The position numbers and the translations under genes are program-made. A DNA stretch of 64,000 nt from JALZAH01 sp051000755. GTDB taxonomy: Bacteria; Actinomycetota; Acidimicrobiia; Acidimicrobiales; Palsa-688. The stretch spans positions 23,724 to 87,723 of the forward strand of contig JBPCNZ010000154.1 of the NCBI GenBank assembly GCA_051000755.1, read 5' to 3'. The first letter of the stretch is position 1; every line of letters begins with the position of its first letter. Of this stretch, positions 8,238-15,936 are shown piece after piece. The notes beneath the pieces are model-generated. The model saw nothing but the letters and a program-made list of their open reading frames with translations. It was not told the DNA's origin and made no database searches.

Positions 8238-8866
8238 TCGTCGGGGTGGTCATCTCCAATCTTCTCTATCTCATCGTGGCGTTAGCCGTCGCGGTCATCG
8301 GAGCCCTCGTGGTGGTCCTGCGCCACCGCAAGCCAAAATCCGTCGAGGCCAACGTGGCCTCGTTCCACCGGGGCCTGCGCGCCCTGGCCCCCGATCAGCC
8401 ATCCGATCCTTCGGGATCCGGTCCGTCGTGGGGGGGCGCCAGCCGCCGGGCCGCCACCACGCCCTCGGCGTTCAAACGGTCCGGGACATCCGGTGGCGAC
8501 ATTCCACCGGATGCGGCACCGGAGGCGCCTGCCAACCACGACGATCCTGCGGATCCGGAGGAGGCCGACCAGGTCGTCGAGGTTGACGACGGGCTCGAGG
8601 TTGACGACGGGCTCGAGGTTGACGGCGGGCTCGAGGTTGACGACGAGCGCGGGGGTGGCGACGAGCCCATCGACGAGCACACCGCCGCTGACTCCTCCGC
8701 GTCCGAGGATTCCGAGGCGGCGACCTCGGAAGACGATGCGGGCGAGGCCTCATCGGCGATCGATCCGGTCCACCTCACGACCAGGAAGCGGCGTCCGTCG
8801 TCGGGCTCGGCGAGCCGGGCCAGCGACGAATCTGAGGTCCCGACAGAGGAGGCCGGTACTGGCTAG
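8234..8866 (+). CDS. Hypothetical membrane-anchored acidic protein
   Basis: A 210-residue protein of unknown function. An N-terminal hydrophobic segment (residues 1-28) is followed by a basic stop-transfer stretch RHRKPK and then a long, disordered, strongly acidic region. The acidic part contains four tandem copies of a six-residue EVDDGL unit (about residues 116-139). The GTG at 8234 overlaps the moaE stop (GTGA), and its own TAG lies inside the 5' end of mreB. Its place between moaE and mreB suggests cotranscription. No enzymatic motif is visible; an anchored partner of the MreB system is only a guess. Confidence 0.6.
   Translation: MIVGVVISNLLYLIVALAVAVIGALVVVLRHRKPKSVEANVASFHRGLRALAPDQPSDPSGSGPSWGGASRRAATTPSAFKRSGTSGGDIPPDAAPEAPANHDDPADPEEADQVVEVDDGLEVDDGLEVDGGLEVDDERGGGDEPIDEHTAADSSASEDSEAATSEDDAGEASSAIDPVHLTTRKRRPSSGSASRASDESEVPTEEAGTG
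8578..8649 (+). repeat. Four tandem 18-bp units encoding EVDDGL
   Basis: Four consecutive 18-bp copies (unit CGAGGTTGACGACGGGCT, one or two changes in copies 3 and 4) lie within the acidic tail of the membrane protein preceding mreB. An in-frame minisatellite like this can change copy number without breaking the reading frame. Confidence 0.85.
8847..8861 (+). promoter_or_regulatory. Perfect Shine-Dalgarno deciding a CTG start for mreB
   Basis: AGGAGG at 8847-8852 is followed after six bases by CTG GCT AGG GAT, which reads as the canonical MARDL start of actinobacterial MreB. No ATG, GTG or TTG is available in frame near this point. The strong ribosome site and ideal spacing support CTG as the real initiation codon. 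Confidence 0.75.
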
Positions 8867-9851
8867 GGATCTCGCCATCGACCTCGGTACCGCCAACACC
8901 TTGGTGTACTCGCGGGGTCGGGGCATCGTGTTGAACGAGCCGACGGTCATCGCCCTCAACTCCCGCACCCAAGAGGTGTTGGCCATGGGCCAGCAGGCGT
9001 GGCAGATGATCGGGCGCACGCCGGGCTACATCGTCGCCGTCCGCCCGCTCCGCAAAGGGGCCATCACCGACTTCGACATCACCCAGCGCATGATCCGCCT
9101 CCTGCTGGAACGGGCCGGGGTGTCCCGCTTCAACCGGCCACGGGTGCTGATCTGCGTGCCCTCGGCCATCACCGAGGTCGAGAGGCGGGCCGTCGAGGAA
9201 GCGGCTCGCGGCGCCGGCGCCACTGGCGCCTACCTCATCGAGCAGCCCATGGCGGCAGCCATCGGAGCCGGCCTACCGATCCACGAGCCGCTCGGCAACA
9301 TGGTCGTCGACGTCGGAGGAGGGACCAGCGAGACAGCCGTCATCTCCCTCGGTGGCGTCGTAGCCCTCGAGGCCATCCGGGTCGGCAGCTTCGACATAGA
9401 TGCCTCCATCCAGACCTATGTGCGGCGCGAATACGGCATCGCCATCGGGGAACGCACCGCCGAGGAGATCAAGGTAGCCATCGGGTCGGCGTGGCCGACC
9501 GACGAGCAGGTCAAGGCCGAGGTCCGGGGCCGGGACCTGATGACGGGGCTTCCGAAGACGGTGATCCTCTCCCCCGAAGAGGTCCGTGAGGCCATCGAGG
9601 AGCAGACCGGCGCTATCGTGGACTCCGTTGTCAAGTGCCTGGGGGCGGCCCCTCCCGAGTTGGCCCAGGACCTGATCACCGAGGGCATTCACCTGGTCGG
9701 CGGCGGCGGTCTGCTGTCGGGTCTCAATCAGCGCCTCTCCGAGGAGACGGCGCTCCCCGTCCGCCTGGTCGAGGCTCCGCTCGAGTGCGTTGTTCTCGGC
9801 GCCGGCAAGTGTCTCGAGGAGTTCGACGCCGTCAAAGACCTGTTCATGTAG
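8859..9851 (+). CDS. mreB: Rod shape-determining actin homologue MreB
   Basis: A 330-residue MreB. It polymerises into membrane-associated filaments that guide cell-wall synthesis. The actin-fold nucleotide motifs are all present: phosphate 1 AIDLGTANTLVY, connect/phosphate 2 MVVDVGGGTSETAVISLGG and adenosine HLVGGGGLLSGL. The start is taken as CTG 8859 because it gives MARDLAIDLGTANT behind a perfect ribosome site. It overlaps the preceding acidic membrane-protein gene by 8 nt. mreC, mreD and rodA are not in the window, and a HEAT-repeat gene converges on its 3' end. Identity is very secure. Confidence 0.95.
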   Translation: MARDLAIDLGTANTLVYSRGRGIVLNEPTVIALNSRTQEVLAMGQQAWQMIGRTPGYIVAVRPLRKGAITDFDITQRMIRLLLERAGVSRFNRPRVLICVPSAITEVERRAVEEAARGAGATGAYLIEQPMAAAIGAGLPIHEPLGNMVVDVGGGTSETAVISLGGVVALEAIRVGSFDIDASIQTYVRREYGIAIGERTAEEIKVAIGSAWPTDEQVKAEVRGRDLMTGLPKTVILSPEEVREAIEEQTGAIVDSVVKCLGAAPPELAQDLITEGIHLVGGGGLLSGLNQRLSEETALPVRLVEAPLECVVLGAGKCLEEFDAVKDLFM

Positions 9852-9852
9852 C

Positions 9853-10494
9853 TCAGCGGCTGTCCGGCACGACCCTGAGATCCTCGGCCGCCTGGCGCAC
9901 CTGCCAATCGCGATCGGAGCCCGCCCGAGCCAGGGCGGCATCGACCTCGGCGCCGTCGAAGGGGGCCAGGGCGAGGACCGCCCGCCGGCGCACCGCGGCT
10001 TTGTCCGTGGTGGCGGCGAGGATCGCCGGTAGGGCCGAGGCGTCCCCGATGGCGCCGAGGGCAGCCACGGCCGCCTCCCGGCACAGAGGATCCTCGTGGG
10101 TGGTCACCACGCCGGCCAGAGCGGGAACGGCCTCGGAGCCGGACGGCGAGCCGAGCTCCCCCAGGGCGAAGCAGGCGGCCTCGACCACGGTGGCATCGTC
10201 GTCGCCCAGCATGGCGGGCAGCCGGTGGGCGCCGGTCTCGGCCCGGGTGGCGCACAGCTCGCACGCCCGGCGACGGACCAGCGGCGAACGGTCCTCGAGG
10301 GCGTCGCCGAGGTCGGCCGTCGCGAGGAGGCCGAGGCGGTCGAGTGCCCCCAGGGCGGCAACCCGCACTGGTGGCGACGGATCGATGCGCGCCGAGCGCG
10401 CCGTGAGCGCATCGTCGAGATGGCCGGCCATCACCGCGGCCCGACGCCGTTGTCCCTCGTCGGGAGCGGCGGGCCCTTCAGTTGGAGGCGGCAT
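9853..10494 (-). CDS. HEAT-repeat protein
   Basis: A 213-residue, mostly helical protein made of about five HEAT/PBS-type repeats with the recurring pattern PxVRxxAxxALGxLG (for example SPPVRVAALGALDRLG and EDPLCREAAVAALGAIG). Such repeats make a curved scaffold for protein binding or, in lyase relatives, bilin binding; no catalytic residues are seen. It is encoded against mreB with the two stop codons about 2 nt apart. Its start overlaps the 3' end of the upstream tail-anchored protein by 17 nt, so the two are likely one transcription unit. Confidence 0.75.
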   Translation of the reverse strand: MPPPTEGPAAPDEGQRRRAAVMAGHLDDALTARSARIDPSPPVRVAALGALDRLGLLATADLGDALEDRSPLVRRRACELCATRAETGAHRLPAMLGDDDATVVEAACFALGELGSPSGSEAVPALAGVVTTHEDPLCREAAVAALGAIGDASALPAILAATTDKAAVRRRAVLALAPFDGAEVDAALARAGSDRDWQVRQAAEDLRVVPDSR

Positions 10495-11179
10495 GCGAGA
10501 TCGCCGACGCGATCCCCGCCACGATCGCCACCAGCACCGCCGCCAACACCCCGGCCAGGACCACGGAGATCAAGATGAGGGCGAAGGCAGATCGCAGGCG
10601 CCGGGCGATACCGATGCGGTAGGGCACCTGCGACGCCCGGAACCCGGCGCCGTCAGGCGGGCGCGCCGTCGAGATGCGATGCGCGGCGGTCGGCCGGGGC
10701 ACGACCTTGTGGGCCGCCGTCTTGGTACCCGGGACGGTGGTCACCGGGGTGGCGAGGGTAGCGGCGGTCGGCTCTGGATCGGGCGGTGCCGGGATCGACC
10801 GGGGCGTGGAGGCCGCCTGCGGTACGCCGACCCGACCCCACGCCCGGCCCTCGGGCCAGGGTTGGGGCTGAGCGGGGCCTGGTTCCCAGACCGCGTCGCG
10901 AAGGGCCGCCCAACCGGGATCGGGAGGGAGCCCGCGGTCCTCCCGAGGCGAGGCAACCTCCGGCGCGGGCGGGTACGACGGCGGCGCGTAGGTGGCGTCG
11001 GGGGGTGGCTGATAACCGTCGGGAGCGGGGTGGTAGGCCACCTGGCCGTCCGGCCCGTAGAAGGCGATCAGGGGTGCCGAGTCGTAGTACGTGGAACGGT
11101 CGGCAGCCCGGTAGGACGGGCTCCCTGCTGAGGCGGCGCCGCCCGGAGCGGGATCGCCTTCCCGGGAGGGGTCAGTCAT
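10478..11179 (-). CDS. Hypothetical proline-rich tail-anchored membrane protein
   Basis: A 233-residue protein of unknown function. A long disordered Pro/Ala-rich cytoplasmic part (with SYPPAP- and PPPDATYAPP-like stretches) leads to one hydrophobic segment at the extreme C-terminus (ALILISVVLAGVLAAVLVAI). ATG 11179 is preferred because the open frame upstream of it is low-quality sequence. It precedes and overlaps the HEAT-repeat gene, and is divergent from the PDZ-Lon protease gene across about 240 bp in which no other gene is seen. Confidence 0.6.
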   Translation of the reverse strand: MTDPSREGDPAPGGAASAGSPSYRAADRSTYYDSAPLIAFYGPDGQVAYHPAPDGYQPPPDATYAPPSYPPAPEVASPREDRGLPPDPGWAALRDAVWEPGPAQPQPWPEGRAWGRVGVPQAASTPRSIPAPPDPEPTAATLATPVTTVPGTKTAAHKVVPRPTAAHRISTARPPDGAGFRASQVPYRIGIARRLRSAFALILISVVLAGVLAAVLVAIVAGIASAISHAASN

Positions 11180-11423
11180 TGCAGGCTTCTCGGGCGCAAC
11201 GCGCCGCTCGGCGCAACCATGGTCGTCATGGCAAGCTGGGCCGATGCCGGCGCCCAGCCAGACGGATCGACGAGCGCCAGGAGCCCACGACCAAGGGAAC
11301 ATGTTCGCCACGTGACCACGATCGCATGGAGCTTACTCAGGCCCACCTCCGAACGTCGGGTCACGGTGGCCTCAGCCGAGCAGGTGGCAACATGGATGCA
11401 GCTCAGCCGCTGCGGCGGTATCC

Positions 11424-13091
11424 GTGGCTGACCATCCGATCCGATCCGGGCTCGTCATGGTGCTGGTCGGCCTCTCGGAGGGAGCCGACGTCCCCGCCGA
11501 CGTGGTGGAGCGGGCCGGCACCGCGGCTGCCGTGGCCCGTCGAGCCCGCGCCAGAGTCGTCCACCTTGGCCCCGGGGCCGGCGAGTTCGGCCAGGTCATT
11601 GCCCATCCTGGCGTCGGCCGGGCGCCCGAGGACGTCACCGTGGCGCTGGCTCAGGACGGACGGGTTGACGACTCCACCCTCGACACCATCCTCGAAGGCG
11701 ACCCCGAGAACATGGCCATCGTCGGGACGCCCACAAGCGGTCTGGTGGCGGAGGTGGCTCGCCGGGCAAGGGCCCGGGGCCTGGCCGTCACCGTTCTCGA
11801 GGACGCCTGCGACGATCCCGACCCGACGGCTCACGAGGCCGCTCTGAGCGGACCCCTCGGCGCCGACGCCGCCCTGATCGACACCGAGAGCTGGGCGGCC
11901 GGAGTTGGGCCCCCCCGGCGCCGACGCCGGCGGGTCGTCGCCGCCGTGTCATCCGTCGCCGTCCTGGCCTTGGTCATCACCGGTCTCGTCATCGCCCACA
12001 ACGACGCCCGGAACTACTACGTGCTCAGTCCCGGTTCGGCCCCGATGCTCACTGCCAGCGCCGGCTGCCGGAACCGCACCGACGGGAGCAGCGACCTGAC
12101 CCTCGCCAACGGTCAGCCCTGTGCCCGTCTCATCGTGCCCTCCGGGCGGGACCACGGGATCAGCGGGGGCCTGTTCATGGTGGACGTGCTCGAAGGGCCG
12201 GCGACGACGTTCGACTACATCCTCAACCGGCTCCACCTGCTCAAGGCGGTGCACGACGGGAGCCAGCTGTTCCCCGCCAGCTCCATCCTGGGCAGCACCC
12301 CGGCGGACCAGCTCCCGTGCCAGAACACCCAGCAGATGGTCCAGGCCACCACCGACGCGCCGGTGGCTGCACTGCAACGGCTGGGCTACGACGTTCGCCA
12401 ACAGGACTACGGCGCCCAGATCGATCTGGTCATGCCCGGCTATCCCGCTGCCGCCGCCGGGCTCGCCTGCAACGACGTCATCAACTCGGTCAACGGTCAA
12501 GCGGTCAAGAGCTCCCAGGATGTCTCGGCCAAGCTGGTCGGGGAGAAGCCGGGGGGCACCGTCAGCCTTGGCATCTCGTCGCCGGGCAACAAGGGGCCGG
12601 CCCAGCGCACCGTCCAGGTCCAGCTCACATCGACCCCCGCCCAGCCCGGTGTGGCGGCGCAGCCCGACAAGGGCTTCCTCGGCGTCGAGCTCGAGACCCG
12701 CTCCACCTACAGCCTCCCGTTCAACGTCTCCATCCAGGTCGGTGACATCGGCGGCCCCTCCGCGGGGCTGGCCCTGACGCTGGGGATCATCGACCTGTTG
12801 TCGAACGGCCAGCTGACCGGGTCCCACAAGGTGGCAGCGACGGGCACCATTGCCCCCGACGGCACGGTCGGCGACGTGGGGGGCGTGGCTCAGAAGACCG
12901 TCGCCGTCCGCAAAGCCGGGGCCCGGGTCTTCCTGGTGCCACCCCAGGAGTTGCGGGCGGCCCAGAGCGAGGCCGGCAGCGATCTCAAGGTCTATGCCGT
13001 CCAGACGCTGGGGCAGGCCCTCGACGTGCTGGCCGGGCTCGGGGGCAAGGTCCCGGCCCCCACCTCCGCCACCGCCTCCCCGAGCGGCTGA
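11424..13091 (+). CDS. Membrane PDZ-Lon (S16) serine protease with extra N-terminal domain
   Basis: A 555-residue secreted or membrane protease of the YlbL-like PDZ-Lon group. A basic run PPRRRRRR leads into one membrane segment (about residues 172-193). An extracytoplasmic PDZ-type domain follows (LVMPGYPAAAAGLACNDVINSVNG), then a Lon proteolytic domain with the Ser-Lys dyad in GGPSAGLAL (Ser446) and VGGVAQKTVAV (Lys491), spaced like Lon. Unusually, about 165 residues precede the membrane segment; they look like a folded alpha/beta domain I do not recognise. The ATPase domain of true Lon is absent. The neighbouring histidine kinase starts 13 nt downstream. Confidence 0.82.
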   Translation: MADHPIRSGLVMVLVGLSEGADVPADVVERAGTAAAVARRARARVVHLGPGAGEFGQVIAHPGVGRAPEDVTVALAQDGRVDDSTLDTILEGDPENMAIVGTPTSGLVAEVARRARARGLAVTVLEDACDDPDPTAHEAALSGPLGADAALIDTESWAAGVGPPRRRRRRVVAAVSSVAVLALVITGLVIAHNDARNYYVLSPGSAPMLTASAGCRNRTDGSSDLTLANGQPCARLIVPSGRDHGISGGLFMVDVLEGPATTFDYILNRLHLLKAVHDGSQLFPASSILGSTPADQLPCQNTQQMVQATTDAPVAALQRLGYDVRQQDYGAQIDLVMPGYPAAAAGLACNDVINSVNGQAVKSSQDVSAKLVGEKPGGTVSLGISSPGNKGPAQRTVQVQLTSTPAQPGVAAQPDKGFLGVELETRSTYSLPFNVSIQVGDIGGPSAGLALTLGIIDLLSNGQLTGSHKVAATGTIAPDGTVGDVGGVAQKTVAVRKAGARVFLVPPQELRAAQSEAGSDLKVYAVQTLGQALDVLAGLGGKVPAPTSATASPSG

Positions 13092-13104
13092 GCGGGCCGC
13101 GGCC

Positions 13105-15873
13105 ATGTCATCCGCCACCGCCCAGGTCTCCTTCGCCGCCGAGCTGATCACCATGCTCGTGGCTGCGTCAGGGCTGGTGTTGGCTGCTCGCCAATCGTCG
13201 ATGGTGGAGCGGACCCGTAGCGCCCTGGGCCTGCTCGGTGTCGGGTTCGTGGTGCTCGGAGTCGGTGCGTTCCTGCACGGTTCGCTCATCCTCTCCGCCC
13301 AACCCGGGACGGGCCTGGCCCTGTCCCGGTTCGTGGCGGTCGCCTTCCTGCTCGCCGGGTCCCTCCGCTGGCAGGCCGGGATCCGACCCCGGGTCTGTCT
13401 CCTCGCCGGTCTTGGTCTTGTCACCGCCGCCGCCCTCGTCGAGGTAGCGGGCGCATCGGTGGTGGCCGGCGACATCCTCCTCGCCGTGGGTGCCGCCAGT
13501 GTGGGCTTCCCCCTGGTTGTCGCCGGTCGTCAATCCATCGCCACCCGGGTGGCCGTCGCCTCAGCCGGCACGCTGCTCCTGGTCCTCGTCGTGGTGTCGG
13601 TGGCCATGTCCGACGTCATCTCCTCCTCGGTCACCAGCCAGGATCTCAACCGCCTGGCCCTACGCGGTCGGAGCGAGGGCATCCAGGCGTCAGCCGCCGC
13701 CAACGACGCGGCCAAGGACGCCCGCTTCGTGGCCGGCGACCTGCAGGGCTACTTCCGGTCGTCCAACCCGAACCCGTTGGTCGCTCTGGGAACGACCCAG
13801 GCAGGGCGGGGTGCCTCGGACCAGGCCGCCATCGGTGTCCGGCTGAACCAGCTCAGCCAGCTCTACCCCGTCGGCGGGTTCGCCTACGTGCTGCCGGGCA
13901 ACGCCCTCGCAGCGTCGTCCGGAGGGCTGCCGGCGAAGGCCCAGTCGGTGACGACCGTGCCCGGCTTGCAGCCCTCGTCCTGCTCGGGGCGAGAAGCAGG
14001 TCGGATCGTGGTGCGGGCCGACGCCGTGTGGGCGGTCGGCACGTTCCCAGAATGCGGCTCGGACGGCTCGCTGTTACTGGGCACGGTGATCAGCGTCGCG
14101 CCTCTCGACAACGCCTACCTGGTGCAGCGCCGCCAAGCGGACCCCAACGTCTCGCTGGCCCTGGTCGGCCATGGCCAGGTGCTGGCCTCCAGTGGCAGCC
14201 AGCCCAGCCAGGGCGCCCTGCGCAGCCTGGACGCCGAGGCGGATCTCTCGGGAGTGTCGAACACCACCACGGTGGGCGGGCAGTTCGTGAGCGTGCAGCC
14301 CATTGCCTCCGGCGTGGGGACCGCCGACAGCCTGTCGGTGGTGGCGTCCTCGTCCACCACGACCGTGGTCTCTGCCACCCAGAACCTGTTCCGAACGCTG
14401 TTCCTCATTGCCCTGGGGAGCACCCTGGCCGCCCTGGTGCTGGCGGTCGTGGTCGGTGAGCGCATCACCGCCGGGGTACGCCGCCTCACCGATGTGGCGG
14501 GCCGGATCCAAGCCGGTCAGGCCTCGGAGCGGGTCGGGTCGCTCGGGCGCGACGAGGTTGGGGTGCTGGCCGCCGCCTTCGACTCGATGATCGACTCCGT
14601 CGAGGATCACGCCGCCGCCCTGCGGACCGCCGCCGACGACGAGACGCGGCTGCGAAACCGGCTGGAGGCGGTCGTCGCCGGGATCGGTGACTCCCTGGTC
14701 GCCATCGATGTCGACGGAAGGGTCACCGAGGTCAATGCCGCCGCAGAGGAGCTCTTCGGCGTGCGGGTGGCGGCCGTCCGAGGCTCGCCTGTCCATACCG
14801 TGATCGTGGGCCAGGGGGAGGGCGGCGCCTCGCTCGACGACCTGCTCAGATGCCCCCCGGCCACCGGGTGGGAGTCGCTGGCGACGGTCAAGGGGGCCGG
14901 CGGTGGCGACGTGCATGTCGCCATCTCGGCCGGTCCCGTTCGGGGTCCCGCCGGCGAGCTCATCGGTGCCGTCGTCGTCCTGCGGGACCTGCGCAGTGAG
15001 CAGGAGCTGGAACGGATGAAGACCGAGTTCCTCTCCCGGGTGGGCCACGAGTTGCGGACACCACTCACCGTGATCATGGGCTACGTCGACATCCTCTTGC
15101 GCCGGGAGGTCGAGCCGGCCCGGGCTAGCGGCTGGCACCAGGAGATCTTCAGTGGAGCCAAACGGCTGTTGCGGATCGTGGAGATGCTCGAGTTCTTCGC
15201 GTCGTCGGGGGCCGGGCACGTGCGGTTGCGGCCCGAGCTCCTCGATGTTCGGTCCCTGGTGTCGGGCGTGGCGACCAAGTGGGGAGACCGTCTCGGGGCC
15301 GAGCATCCCGTTGTCCGCCGGGTGGACCTGAAGACGCCCCCGATCCTCGCTGACCGCCGCTGGCTGGTCCTGGCCCTCGACGAGTTGATCGACAACGCGG
15401 CCAAGTTCTCCCCGGTCGGCGGACGAATCTCGATCACCGCCGGCCCCGGTCCAGTCCGCAACCCCTCCGGTGACCCCCCGGACGGGCCCCGCTCCGTGCT
15501 GGGCGCTCGCCGGCCGATGGTGGAGATCTCCGTCGGTGACCGCGGCGAGGGGATGACGGCCGAGCAGGAGGCCATGGCCTTCGGCGAGTTCGTCCAGGCC
15601 GACTCCTCCGACACCCGCCGCTTCGGCGGTCTCGGTCTCGGATTGGCCCTCGTCAAGCGGGTCGTCGAGGGTCACGGGGGGACGGTCAGCTGCCGGTCGG
15701 CGCCGGGCAAGGGCTCCACGTTCATCGTCCGGATGCCCGCCGACGCTCGCAGAACGGAGAGAGACGAGCAGAGCACCGCCGCTACCGACGGCTCGGCGGC
15801 TACCGACGGCTCGGCGGCCCCCGACGGTACGGCGGCCCCCAGCGGGGAGGCGCCCTCCGAGGGGGAGCCCTGA
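13105..15873 (+). CDS. Multidomain membrane sensor histidine kinase
   Basis: A 922-residue sensor kinase. Residues 1-175 hold about six membrane segments. An extracytoplasmic sensor region follows (about 190-425, with FAYVLPGNALAAS and AVGTFPECGSDGS), then another membrane segment and HAMP (about 430-510). A PAS domain (about 525-640), HisKA with the phospho-acceptor in SRVGHELRTPLTV (His648) and an HATPase domain with N, G1 and G2 boxes (DNAAKFS, DRGEGM, GGLGLGLAL) complete the kinase core. The C-terminal 50 residues include near-repeats of ATDGSA. No response regulator is adjacent, so the partner is unknown. Confidence 0.9.
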   Translation: MSSATAQVSFAAELITMLVAASGLVLAARQSSMVERTRSALGLLGVGFVVLGVGAFLHGSLILSAQPGTGLALSRFVAVAFLLAGSLRWQAGIRPRVCLLAGLGLVTAAALVEVAGASVVAGDILLAVGAASVGFPLVVAGRQSIATRVAVASAGTLLLVLVVVSVAMSDVISSSVTSQDLNRLALRGRSEGIQASAAANDAAKDARFVAGDLQGYFRSSNPNPLVALGTTQAGRGASDQAAIGVRLNQLSQLYPVGGFAYVLPGNALAASSGGLPAKAQSVTTVPGLQPSSCSGREAGRIVVRADAVWAVGTFPECGSDGSLLLGTVISVAPLDNAYLVQRRQADPNVSLALVGHGQVLASSGSQPSQGALRSLDAEADLSGVSNTTTVGGQFVSVQPIASGVGTADSLSVVASSSTTTVVSATQNLFRTLFLIALGSTLAALVLAVVVGERITAGVRRLTDVAGRIQAGQASERVGSLGRDEVGVLAAAFDSMIDSVEDHAAALRTAADDETRLRNRLEAVVAGIGDSLVAIDVDGRVTEVNAAAEELFGVRVAAVRGSPVHTVIVGQGEGGASLDDLLRCPPATGWESLATVKGAGGGDVHVAISAGPVRGPAGELIGAVVVLRDLRSEQELERMKTEFLSRVGHELRTPLTVIMGYVDILLRREVEPARASGWHQEIFSGAKRLLRIVEMLEFFASSGAGHVRLRPELLDVRSLVSGVATKWGDRLGAEHPVVRRVDLKTPPILADRRWLVLALDELIDNAAKFSPVGGRISITAGPGPVRNPSGDPPDGPRSVLGARRPMVEISVGDRGEGMTAEQEAMAFGEFVQADSSDTRRFGGLGLGLALVKRVVEGHGGTVSCRSAPGKGSTFIVRMPADARRTERDEQSTAATDGSAATDGSAAPDGTAAPSGEAPSEGEP

Positions 15874-15936
15874 CTGTCGGCGATCGTCGTCGGCGCATCC
15901 TCCACTGAGGGGGGTCTCCAGCCCTACATTTGACAG

